From contig NZ_QBKR01000033.1 in assembly GCF_003054245.1 (NCBI RefSeq), positions 1-32,779 of the forward strand: a stretch of 32,779 bases of DNA, in the 5' to 3' direction. The DNA comes from Melghirimyces profundicolus. GTDB taxonomy: Bacteria; Bacillota; Bacilli; Thermoactinomycetales; DSM-45169. A program made the translations under genes and the position numbers. The notes beneath the pieces are model-generated. The model made no database searches. It was not told the DNA's origin and saw only the letters and a list, made by a program, of their open reading frames with translations. Positions 21,557 to 28,779 of this stretch are shown here, one piece after another (within the stretch, counting starts at the first letter, position 1; each line of letters opens with the position of its first letter).

Positions 21557-24184
21557 TCAGCCGCCGAACAGGTCGCCCCCGTCCTCTTCGTCACCGCCAT
21601 TGCGCTGATTGCCTCGCTGGTCCTGCTGCTGATCCTGCTGATCCGTCTCATCACCGGTCTGGTCCTGCTGTTGATCCCCCAAGGGATCCCCGCCATCGGG
21701 GAAGGTCGATTCATCCTGTTGATCCTGTTGGTCCTGCTGCTGATCCTGGGGTTGCTGATCCTGGGGTTGCTGGTCCTGCGGCTGTTCCGGGGTGATTCTC
21801 ACCGTGGCCACGTTGCCCGGCTCGGCCTCTTTCTCTTCCGGTCCTTTCGCCTGGGTGTCGATGGCGATCACCCGGTAGTGATAGGTTTTGGGTTCCTCTC
21901 CGCCGCCGAACCATCCCCCGAAGGGATCGTCATCATTTTTCTTCTGTTTGGGTACTTTAATGCTGTTGTCGCTGAAGGTTCCCTCGGAGGTCTTGCCGAT
22001 GTCCTTCCAGTTCTGACCGTCCTCGGAACGCTGGATTCGGTATTCCAGCTGATCCGCATAGTCGGACCACTGCAGGTTGACCGTTTTGGCGTTCGGGTCG
22101 TACTGGGCGGACAGGTCGTTGACCGGCTTCAACTCAAAAGGCGGTTGCGGCTCCGGAACACCCGGGTTCCGGAACTGTTGCGGGGCTTTCCCTTTCAGGG
22201 CTTCGGCCATCACTTCCTGGAAGATGGGGGCCGCGTACCCGCCGCCGGACAGCTTCACATCGTTGGATTTGTCCTTGTCGTACGTGTTGAAGACCGTGAC
22301 GGCCCCCACGTATTCGGGGGTATAGCCCACAAACCAGGCTTCCTTGTTGTCCTGGGTGGTCCCGGTCTTCCCGGCCACTTGGTGTCCCGGGATCTGGGCG
22401 TTGGTTCCCGTCCCTTTCTCCACGTTGTTCAGGAGCATCCGGGTCATGTACCAGGCCGTTTTCTTCGACCACACCTGCCGGGGTTGGTTCGGGATTTTGA
22501 CTTCCGGCTCCAACATTTTCTTTTCTTTTGGATCCACGATTTTTTTCACGGTGTGGGCTTGGTAATGTCCGCCCGTCTTCACGTTGGCGAAGGAGGAATA
22601 GGCCTCGGCCATGTCGATGGTGCTGACCCCCTCCGTCATCCCGCCCAGCCCCAGGGCGGCATAACTTCCCTTGTCCTTCTCATGAAGCGGAAGGCCCGCT
22701 TTCTCGGCGTATTGGGCGGCCGGACCCAATTTCACCACTTCTTTCAGGATCCAGGTCGTGGAGGCGTTGAGGGACTTGTTCACCACTTCCTGGAGCGGAA
22801 CCTTTCCGAAGTACTCGTTCTGCTGGTTTTTGGGCGAATAATTCCCGATCTGGATCGGTTTGTCCTCCACGATGGTGTATTCGTTGTAATCGTGATCCTG
22901 GATCGCCGGGCCGAACACCGTCAGCGGCTTGATCGTCGATCCGGGCTGCCGGTTCTTTTTGGCCCAGTTGTAGTAGCCCGGTTTATAATCCCGGCCGCCC
23001 CCGACGGCGATGATCTCCCCTTTGGTGTTCATGATGGTGAGAGCTGCGTTCAGGCTGTCGGTCGGCTGGCCGGTGTCCTGGTTCACGAAGTACTGTTTCT
23101 TCTCCAGCACTTTCTCCGCAGCTTTCTGTACATCCGGATCCAGCGTGGTGTGGATTTCATATCCGCCGTTGATCAATTCCTCTTTTTCGATGCTCGGATA
23201 GCGCCTGGAGATCTCGTCGATCAAAACATCTTTGTAGGCGTAGTAGGAGTTTTGCTTCAGGTGTTTATCCACGTATTCCGGATTGACTCCCAAGGGCATT
23301 TTCTTGTATTTCTCCGCTTCCGCCTTGGAAATGATCGGACCTCCGGGCAGGGCCGTATCCTCGGCCATCTTGTTCAACACCACGTTGCGCCGTTTGATGG
23401 CTTCCTCGGGGTTGGTGTAGGGGTTATACCCGTAGGGCGCCTTGGGCAGTCCCGCCAACAAGGCGATCTCATGGGGCTTCAGTTTCTCTTTGGTGATATC
23501 TTTATCAAAGTAGATCTTCGCCGCCATCTTGATGCCCCGGACGTTGTTTCCCAGGTCGATGTAATTCAGATACACCTCGAGAATCTCTTTTTTCTTGTAT
23601 TTGTTTTCCAAATCCAGAGCCACGGCGATTTCGTTCAGTTTCCGGGTATAGGTCTTTTCGCGGCTCTCCAGAAGCACGTTCCGGGCCACCTGCATGGTGA
23701 TGGTGCTGGCCCCTTCCGCTTTGCCCATGGCGACGATATTCTTCGCCACGGCCCGGGCCAACCCCCGGTAGTCAACGCCGTTGTGCTCGTAGAAACGCTC
23801 ATCCTCCACCGCCAGATAAGTCTTCCATAGCTCCGGCGATTTCACGTCGTCCAAATCCACTAACTCCCGGTTGGAAGCCCCGAGCTTCATCACTTTTTTC
23901 CCGTTTTTGTCGAGAACGACGGAAGAACTATCCAATTTTTCCTTCACTTCATCCATATTGTATTGTTTCGCCGTCATCATCACGGCGGAACAACCGCCGA
24001 TGACCATCAGGGTGGTGGTCATCAGCACCAGCAGAATCCATTTTTTGTTAAAAAAGCGGAACCGTTTGCCGCCGTTGGGTCCGCCTTTTCCGGCCCGGTT
24101 GGCAAGGGACCGTCCCCCGGCCCGGCGGCCGGTGCTGCGGGACCTCGGCGGAATCCCTCCCGGTGACGTTCGATAATGTTCCAT
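21557..24184 (-). CDS. Class A penicillin-binding protein (PBP1a-like), upstream copy
   Basis: An 875-residue paralogue of the neighbouring gene with the same order of parts. There is a basic, Gly/Arg-rich cytoplasmic N-terminus and a membrane anchor (about 49-70). The glycosyltransferase-51 domain carries E127 in AVEDERFYEHNGVD. The transpeptidase has S416-TI-K419, S471-L-N473 and K606-T-G608-TT. A fibronectin-III-like region spans about 688-800. The tail (801-875) differs from the neighbour: it is Gln/Asp-rich with QPQDQ repeats, though both tails hold FPDGGD. The ATG at 24184 (MEHYRTSPGG) follows AGGGGG by 9 bases; 17 further upstream codons are open but lack support. The two copies share similar leader sequences, which suggests tandem duplication. 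Confidence 0.95.
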   Translation of the reverse strand: MEHYRTSPGGIPPRSRSTGRRAGGRSLANRAGKGGPNGGKRFRFFNKKWILLVLMTTTLMVIGGCSAVMMTAKQYNMDEVKEKLDSSSVVLDKNGKKVMKLGASNRELVDLDDVKSPELWKTYLAVEDERFYEHNGVDYRGLARAVAKNIVAMGKAEGASTITMQVARNVLLESREKTYTRKLNEIAVALDLENKYKKKEILEVYLNYIDLGNNVRGIKMAAKIYFDKDITKEKLKPHEIALLAGLPKAPYGYNPYTNPEEAIKRRNVVLNKMAEDTALPGGPIISKAEAEKYKKMPLGVNPEYVDKHLKQNSYYAYKDVLIDEISRRYPSIEKEELINGGYEIHTTLDPDVQKAAEKVLEKKQYFVNQDTGQPTDSLNAALTIMNTKGEIIAVGGGRDYKPGYYNWAKKNRQPGSTIKPLTVFGPAIQDHDYNEYTIVEDKPIQIGNYSPKNQQNEYFGKVPLQEVVNKSLNASTTWILKEVVKLGPAAQYAEKAGLPLHEKDKGSYAALGLGGMTEGVSTIDMAEAYSSFANVKTGGHYQAHTVKKIVDPKEKKMLEPEVKIPNQPRQVWSKKTAWYMTRMLLNNVEKGTGTNAQIPGHQVAGKTGTTQDNKEAWFVGYTPEYVGAVTVFNTYDKDKSNDVKLSGGGYAAPIFQEVMAEALKGKAPQQFRNPGVPEPQPPFELKPVNDLSAQYDPNAKTVNLQWSDYADQLEYRIQRSEDGQNWKDIGKTSEGTFSDNSIKVPKQKKNDDDPFGGWFGGGEEPKTYHYRVIAIDTQAKGPEEKEAEPGNVATVRITPEQPQDQQPQDQQPQDQQQDQQDQQDESTFPDGGDPLGDQQQDQTGDETDQQDQQQDQRGNQRNGGDEEDGGDLFGG

Positions 24185-24337
24185 CACTTCAAACCCCCTG
24201 CATCCCATTCTTTCTAGTAAAAATAACCCCATCAATCAGTCCTGGATGAAAAACCAATATCCCTTCACTTATCAAAATAAACGTGACATTTTAAACTCCC
24301 GACTTTCCGGCAGACCTTCCCAATCCCTTTTCTGTGG

Positions 24338-24343
24338 TATAGT
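24338..24343 (+). promoter_or_regulatory. Extended -10 promoter of the 57-residue protein gene
   Basis: TGG-TATAGT forms an extended -10 element. It lies 17 bases upstream of the ATG at 24361, so the 5' leader would be short. No good -35 is seen, which extended -10 promoters tolerate. Confidence 0.5.
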
Positions 24344-24360
24344 GGGGACGAGGTGATCCC

Positions 24361-24534
24361 ATGAATAAGAAAGCAGCGGTCTTCGCCTGCCGTTTCACCG
24401 GATTCATCGGCATCCTCGCGTCCCTGTTTTTTGGGAAAGTGTATGGTCCCGCAGGCTTGGTCTTGGGCTTGATCGGTTCGATGTTCTGGTTCGGTCTGGC
24501 CTGGTATTTTCAACGATCCGTCGGGACCGGGTAG
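24361..24534 (+). CDS. 57-residue membrane protein of unknown function
   Basis: The protein starts MNKKAAVFACRFTGFIGILA and contains two hydrophobic segments, ASLFFGKVYGPAGLVLGLIG and MFWFGLAWYF, with a basic N-terminus and a charged end (QRSVGTG). It is probably a small integral membrane protein with two short helices. GAGGTGAT lies just upstream of the ATG, an extended -10 promoter precedes it, and a shared terminator follows at 24603. It is the only rightward gene between two leftward blocks. I do not recognise the family. Confidence 0.65.
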   Translation: MNKKAAVFACRFTGFIGILASLFFGKVYGPAGLVLGLIGSMFWFGLAWYFQRSVGTG

Positions 24535-24602
24535 GTACATAACGATACCCTTTCATTATAACGCAATTGATTTGGATTTTGTTGCAAGATGTCTGTTTTT
24601 GT

Positions 24603-24639
24603 CATAAAAGCGACCGCCTCTCAATCGGTCGCTTTTATG
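24603..24639. terminator. Bidirectional terminator between 57-residue and SDR genes
   Basis: A 14-bp perfect stem (CATAAAAGCGACCG with CGGTCGCTTTTATG) has a 9-base loop. It overlaps the stop codon of the SDR gene. Confidence 0.85.
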
Positions 24640-25411
24640 CATCCCCTTCCACACGAAAATCGCGGTTGTCGAACCCGCCCGTCACCGGAATGACGCCGCC
24701 GGTGATAAAGTCCGAATCCGGATGGGCGAGAAACCGGATCACCCGAGCCAGGTCTTCCCCCGTGCCCGGACGGCCGACGGGGTTTTTCGGCTCCCGTCGG
24801 CCACGGGCCGCCTCGATCGGGGCTTCTTTGTATGGATGGCGGATGTCTCCCGGACACACCATGTTGACGGTAATCCCATGGGGGCCTTCCTCCCGGGCCA
24901 GGGTGCGGGTAAAAGAAACCAGTCCCGCTTTGGCTGCGGCATAGGCGGAAAAGCCTTCCCAATGGGGGGCATTTTCCACTTCGGGAAAACCGAAGGTGAT
25001 GATCCGGCCCCACCGTCGTTTCCGCATCCCCGGAACCGTTTCCCGGACACAGTAAAAAACCCCGCTCAGGTTGCCGTCCACCATTTCCCTCCACTCGCCG
25101 TCGCTGAGATCCACGGCATCGATTCGTTGGAAGAGGAACGGGCCCGCGGCGCAGACCAGCACGTCCACCCCGCCCAACCGGTTTTCGATTTCCCGCGCCA
25201 TCCGCTTGACAGCCGCCGGATCGGCCACGTCTCCTTCCATCGCGAGGGCTTTTCGGCCCCGTTCCCGGAGCTCAGAAACCAACCCATCCGCCTTCTCCCG
25301 GCTCTTCCGGTAATTAACGGCAATGGAAAATCCGTCGCCGGCCAGCTTTTTTGCCACCATTACTCCCAAACCGGAAATGCCGCCGGTCACCCAGGCCACA
25401 CGGCTTTTCAT
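24635..25411 (-). CDS. SDR family oxidoreductase lacking the usual active-site serine
   Basis: A 258-residue classical short-chain dehydrogenase/reductase. The cofactor loop is TGGISGLG (9-16). DVAD (61-64) and CAAG (87-90, instead of NNAG) follow. N114 and the catalytic pair Y157-AAA-K161 are present. The serine normally about 13 residues before the Tyr is absent: this stretch reads ITFGFPEVENAPHWEGF. CPGDIRHP and ITGGVIPVTGGF complete the fold. NADP preference is suggested by the NYRKSREK stretch after beta-2. AAGGAGGGG precedes the ATG at 25411. Without the serine, activity may be altered or need another residue. The substrate is unknown. Confidence 0.87.
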   Translation of the reverse strand: MKSRVAWVTGGISGLGVMVAKKLAGDGFSIAVNYRKSREKADGLVSELRERGRKALAMEGDVADPAAVKRMAREIENRLGGVDVLVCAAGPFLFQRIDAVDLSDGEWREMVDGNLSGVFYCVRETVPGMRKRRWGRIITFGFPEVENAPHWEGFSAYAAAKAGLVSFTRTLAREEGPHGITVNMVCPGDIRHPYKEAPIEAARGRREPKNPVGRPGTGEDLARVIRFLAHPDSDFITGGVIPVTGGFDNRDFRVEGDA

Positions 25412-25471
25412 CGGGACCCCTCCTTCTGCTGAAATCCCGTCTATTTTAACCTGTTGCGCCGGGCGAATCAA

Positions 25472-25496
25472 AAAAATGACCCGTCGGGTCATTTTT
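25472..25496 (-). terminator. Terminator of the 82-residue membrane protein gene
   Basis: AAAAATGACCCG-T-CGGGTCATTTTT is a near-perfect palindrome with a terminal T-run. It lies just past the stop at 25502. Confidence 0.8.
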
Positions 25497-25501
25497 ACCG
25501 A

Positions 25502-25750
25502 TCACTCCTTGATCGGTTGGAGAATCTGTTTGGACATCAGGAGGAGGAACACGGCTCCCAAAACGATTCCCGCAAAGGTGAGCCAGGGGCCGGATTCCAT
25601 CAGGGCCGAAGCCAGAACGATGACAGCGATGCTCCCCCAGGCGGTGGCCCGGAACAATCGGCGTTTGGTCCACCAGGCCAGACCGGCGGAGAGCACGGTG
25701 ATTCCCGTCATGGCTTGCCACTCCCACAGAGAAAGTACGGACCAATCCAT
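25502..25750 (-). CDS. 82-residue membrane protein of unknown function
   Basis: The protein starts MDWSVLSLWEWQAMTG and has three hydrophobic segments (ITVLSAGLAWW, ATAWGSIAVIVLASALM, WLTFAGIVLGAVFLLLM), with a basic loop KRRLFR between the first two and a polar end KQILQPIKE. The ATG at 25750 has GGAGGG 7 bases upstream; the ATG five codons earlier overlaps that site and is not used. No family is recognised. It is a single-gene unit with its own terminator. The region upstream to 25892 shows no other gene. Confidence 0.7.
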   Translation of the reverse strand: MDWSVLSLWEWQAMTGITVLSAGLAWWTKRRLFRATAWGSIAVIVLASALMESGPWLTFAGIVLGAVFLLLMSKQILQPIKE

Positions 25751-25891
25751 ATGGCATCCCTCCATTCATTACTCAGTATGACCAGGATGCAAAAGGGATA
25801 CACATCCTGACAGAGAAAGGCGAGCGGGAGTGGTTCTCACGAGCGGATCAAGGAGCGTTGGGATGGAATAAAAAGAATACCCGCCCCCTAA

Positions 25892-25989
25892 AAGCATTGT
25901 GAAAAAGTGAGCGGCAGCATTTACCCAAAGCCACTCCGGCTGCACTCAGGGGTCGCTTCACTCGACGAACATGAAATCACAACGCTTCT
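25892..25989 (+). repeat. Dispersed MITE-like repeat, minimal copy E
   Basis: A 98-bp version with both ends but almost no middle. It has left AAGCATTGTGAAAAAGTGAG, the hairpin region (CCACTC replaces CCGCTC on the right arm), a scrap of the 55-bp unit (CACTCAGGGGTCGCTTCACT), and right AATCACAACGCTTCT. It shows that the two ends travel together without the central module. Confidence 0.8.
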
Positions 25990-25993
25990 GAAG

Positions 25994-26021
25994 GAAGGGC
26001 GGTTTTTCCGGTCTGCCCTTC
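25994..26021 (-). terminator. Possible weak terminator of the lipase-like gene
   Basis: GAAGGGC and GCCCTTC pair around a 14-base loop that overlaps the stop codon at 26020. There is no T-run, so this is weak. The stem abuts repeat copy E. Confidence 0.35.
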
Positions 26022-27660
26022 AAGATTTCGGATCGGGAACGTGGAAGGAACGGATCACAGTGCGCTGGAACGGCTCCCCTCTGTCGTTGCCCCCCCGGAG
26101 ATCCACCGTCAGGTTGTAGACACCCGGCTCCTTCAGTTTCGGCAAACGTCCGGCAAAAGAGGTTCGTTCTCCTCCTCCCGGATCCAGATTCTTTTCGAAG
26201 ATTCCCATCTGTGCCGGGAATTTTTTTCCCCGGGTCCGCGGAGGAACCAGGCGAACTTTGACCTCGTCGGGCTTTGCTTTCCACCCATGGGGCAAATTCA
26301 CACGGACGGGAACCTCTTCGCCGGCACGGCCCGGTGTCTGAACCTCCACTCTCAGGTCCTTTGTTCCGGGGAAAGTGGCGGTCAACAGATAAGCTCCGTC
26401 CTTTTCGGGGTCCAGCCGGACTTTCCATTCCCCGGCTTCGGGCCCGGCGAACCGGAACCCCCGGACGGAAGCGCCCCGGAAGATATCCGGTTCGTCACCG
26501 GCACGGTAAAAATCAGGGCTTCCTTCATTGTAAACCGTTCCCGACGGGGAAATCAGGCGGACTTTCACATCGGGGGACTCGGTCATCACGTTGAAGATCG
26601 CCTCTTCGCTTTCTGATTCAACATGGATGACTTCCTCCGACGTTTTGCCGGCCAGGAGATCTTTACCCCGCACGACTTGTTGCGGTTGATCTTTTTCCGG
26701 ACGGGCGGCCGCTGCCGCCACTTCCTTCATCGCCGATACTCCCTTCGTTATTGCAGTGCTCTTGAGGGTGGATTGGATCCGGGGGAAGACGGTGCTGCCC
26801 ATACGGAGTTGATCATGATCGAAATCCGCCGTAAACAAATGCTCTCCGTAGGAAAGCGGGGTGCTCCAGACATTGACCAACCCGTCGTTGTCCCCGTAAG
26901 GAGCCAGGCAGGCTCCACCCGTCCAGAGAGCGGAGGGAAACGGGCCCCAGTCGGTTCCCGCTGCGGTGTAATAGCCATTTTTACCGACATTCTTATGGGA
27001 ATCGGTTACCGAACGGAAGTGCTCCATGGCTCCCGTCTGCATGGATTCCGTTCCGGCGTCCCGCACACCCAGGAGTTCCGCCAGCCAGCCGGCCCACCAG
27101 CTGTGGGCCAGGTCGGCCAGATGGGATCCCCGATGGGGGGGACCTAAGGTGATGACCCGTCCTGCATGAGGGTATGCTCCTGAATGGATCAAAGCGGCCT
27201 GGGCGTCGACCCCCCCTTTGCTGTGGGCCACGATGTTCACCCGCTCCCCGAAATAGCGGTGGATTTTTTCCAGCATCCCGGCCAGCAACGCCCCGTTGTC
27301 CCACATGTCGGCCGCTTCGCCGGAAGAATCATGGAGCTCCACGAAGGCGGTGCGATACCCATTGCGGTACGCAATCTCGTACATATCGTTGTGCCCGTAA
27401 TACCGCGTGTCCCCCCACCAGCTGTCGGCGGTCCCGTGAAGCCCCTGGACAAAGACGATGGGGGGCTTGCTCTTGTCCACATTGGGCGGGGTGGCCCCCA
27501 CATACCAGGTACCCGGGGCCGAGGCCAACGCTTTCATTCCGCCTTCAGCAGGCGGCGGCACGATTCCCCCGGGCTCCGGTGCGGGTGCTGTTTTCAGCCC
27601 CTCGGCCCCGCTGACCCACCCGGCGGGCATGGAAACCAGGGCAACCAACAAAACCACCAT
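26020..27660 (-). CDS. Exported lipase/esterase-like alpha/beta hydrolase with C-terminal beta-rich region
   Basis: A 546-residue reading frame. Residues 65-150 carry the triacylglycerol-lipase pattern: VFVQGLHGTADSWWGD (oxyanion region) and VNIVAHSKGGVDAQ with nucleophile S147. GDNDGLVNVWS supplies an acid and DHDQLRMG a histidine, so a complete triad is plausible. The rest (about 330-546) looks like beta-sandwich domains (VKVRLISPSGTVY, GEWKVRLDPE, VRVNLPHGW), perhaps for wall or substrate binding. The N-terminus MVVLLVALVSMPAGWVSG is a signal-peptide core but lacks a basic lead. A better lead (ATG at 27689) is one frame away, so the start may be frameshifted. It follows the pseudouridine synthase gene on the same strand. 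Confidence 0.82.
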   Translation of the reverse strand: MVVLLVALVSMPAGWVSGAEGLKTAPAPEPGGIVPPPAEGGMKALASAPGTWYVGATPPNVDKSKPPIVFVQGLHGTADSWWGDTRYYGHNDMYEIAYRNGYRTAFVELHDSSGEAADMWDNGALLAGMLEKIHRYFGERVNIVAHSKGGVDAQAALIHSGAYPHAGRVITLGPPHRGSHLADLAHSWWAGWLAELLGVRDAGTESMQTGAMEHFRSVTDSHKNVGKNGYYTAAGTDWGPFPSALWTGGACLAPYGDNDGLVNVWSTPLSYGEHLFTADFDHDQLRMGSTVFPRIQSTLKSTAITKGVSAMKEVAAAAARPEKDQPQQVVRGKDLLAGKTSEEVIHVESESEEAIFNVMTESPDVKVRLISPSGTVYNEGSPDFYRAGDEPDIFRGASVRGFRFAGPEAGEWKVRLDPEKDGAYLLTATFPGTKDLRVEVQTPGRAGEEVPVRVNLPHGWKAKPDEVKVRLVPPRTRGKKFPAQMGIFEKNLDPGGGERTSFAGRLPKLKEPGVYNLTVDLRGGNDRGEPFQRTVIRSFHVPDPKS

Positions 27661-27783
27661 CCCTTTCCATCACTTTTTTTCAACGCCATTTGCACCTTGA
27701 TTGGTTGGAATTTCTTCCCTCCCACGAATTTATTCTTGACCGCCGGGATAAACTCCTGTTTTTTTAACTCTGTCTCTCATTTT

Positions 27784-28686
27784 TTAACAAGGCTTCAATC
27801 GATCCAACAAATCGAGCATGTCCCGGGGTAAAGGAGATTCCCAGGAACAGGTCTCTCCGGTCCGGGGATGGATCAGTCGCAGATAAGCGGCATGCAAAGC
27901 TTGTCTCTTAAGGCTCTCTGTTTCCCCTCCGTACATGGCGTCCCCCACCAGGGGATGGCCGAGATGGGCCATATGAACGCGGATCTGGTGAGTGCGGCCC
28001 GTTTCCAGACGGAGCCGGATCAGGGTCGCATCCTGCAAGCGTTCCACCACACGATAGCGGGTGACGGCTTTCACGCCGTCCGGATCGACGCTGCGAAGAT
28101 GGGGATTCTCCTTTGAACGGGCGATCGGTTCCTCAACCATTCCTCCGTCGGAGGGCAAAACTCCATGCACCACGGCCAGGTATTCACGTACATAACGCTT
28201 TTTTTTCATTTGGCCGGACAGAACCGCATGGGCATGAGCGTGTTTGGCAAATACAATCAGACCGGATGTGTCCCGGTCCAACCGGGTGACGGGCCGGACG
28301 AGGTGGAATTCTCCCCGTTCCCGCCAATAATGGGCCAAACCGTTGGCCAGGGTCCCGTCCGGGTAACGCTTCGTGGGATGAACCACCACCCCGGGTTGCT
28401 TGTCGAGAACAATCAGATCCTCATCTTCATGATGAACGTGAATGGGCACAGGCTGGGGCCGCACCCCTTCTCCCGAATCTTCCGGAAGTCGTACCCGGAT
28501 CAGGTCCCCGGCCCGGAGGCGGGAAGTCAGATACGCAGGCTTTCCGTTCACTTCCACCGCCTGTGCCTCCTTCAGACGGCGGAACATGCGGCGGGAAAAA
28601 CGGAACCGGTTTTTCAGGACCTGCCGGACCATTTTCCCCTCTTCTTCTTCCCGGACCCGATGAACCATCGACGGCGCTTCGCCCAT
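27784..28686 (-). CDS. RluA/RluD family pseudouridine synthase
   Basis: A 300-residue RNA-modifying enzyme that converts uridine to pseudouridine in rRNA or tRNA. The N-terminal S4-like RNA-binding part covers about 20-70 (FRFSRRMFRRLKEAQAVEVN). The catalytic domain has D137 in RPVTRLDRDTSGLIVFAK, then EYLAVVHG and LETGRTHQIRVHMAHLGHPL, all hallmark motifs. AAGGAG lies 6 bases before the ATG. The target site cannot be read from sequence; Bacillus has several paralogues. No terminator is seen before the lipase-like gene, so read-through is possible. Confidence 0.94.
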   Translation of the reverse strand: MGEAPSMVHRVREEEEGKMVRQVLKNRFRFSRRMFRRLKEAQAVEVNGKPAYLTSRLRAGDLIRVRLPEDSGEGVRPQPVPIHVHHEDEDLIVLDKQPGVVVHPTKRYPDGTLANGLAHYWRERGEFHLVRPVTRLDRDTSGLIVFAKHAHAHAVLSGQMKKKRYVREYLAVVHGVLPSDGGMVEEPIARSKENPHLRSVDPDGVKAVTRYRVVERLQDATLIRLRLETGRTHQIRVHMAHLGHPLVGDAMYGGETESLKRQALHAAYLRLIHPRTGETCSWESPLPRDMLDLLDRLKPC

Positions 28687-28736
28687 GAAACTTCTCCTTC
28701 TTTCCAGTTTGATAAAATCAGTCCGATCCCGGAAAA

Positions 28737-28767
28737 AAACACCCGTGCATCGCTTTCACGGGTGTTT
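28737..28767 (-). terminator. Intrinsic terminator of the transglutaminase-like gene
   Basis: AAACACCCGTG and CACGGGTGTTT form an 11-bp stem. Read leftward it is followed by a run of T (TTTTTTTCC). Confidence 0.88.
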
Positions 28768-28779
28768 CATTCCAAAACT

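Noticed and set aside
21536-23830. 764-codon rightward frame opposite the upstream penicillin-binding protein gene
   Set aside because: It is antisense to a gene with all catalytic motifs intact, has no known domain, and reflects GC-rich codon structure of the real gene.
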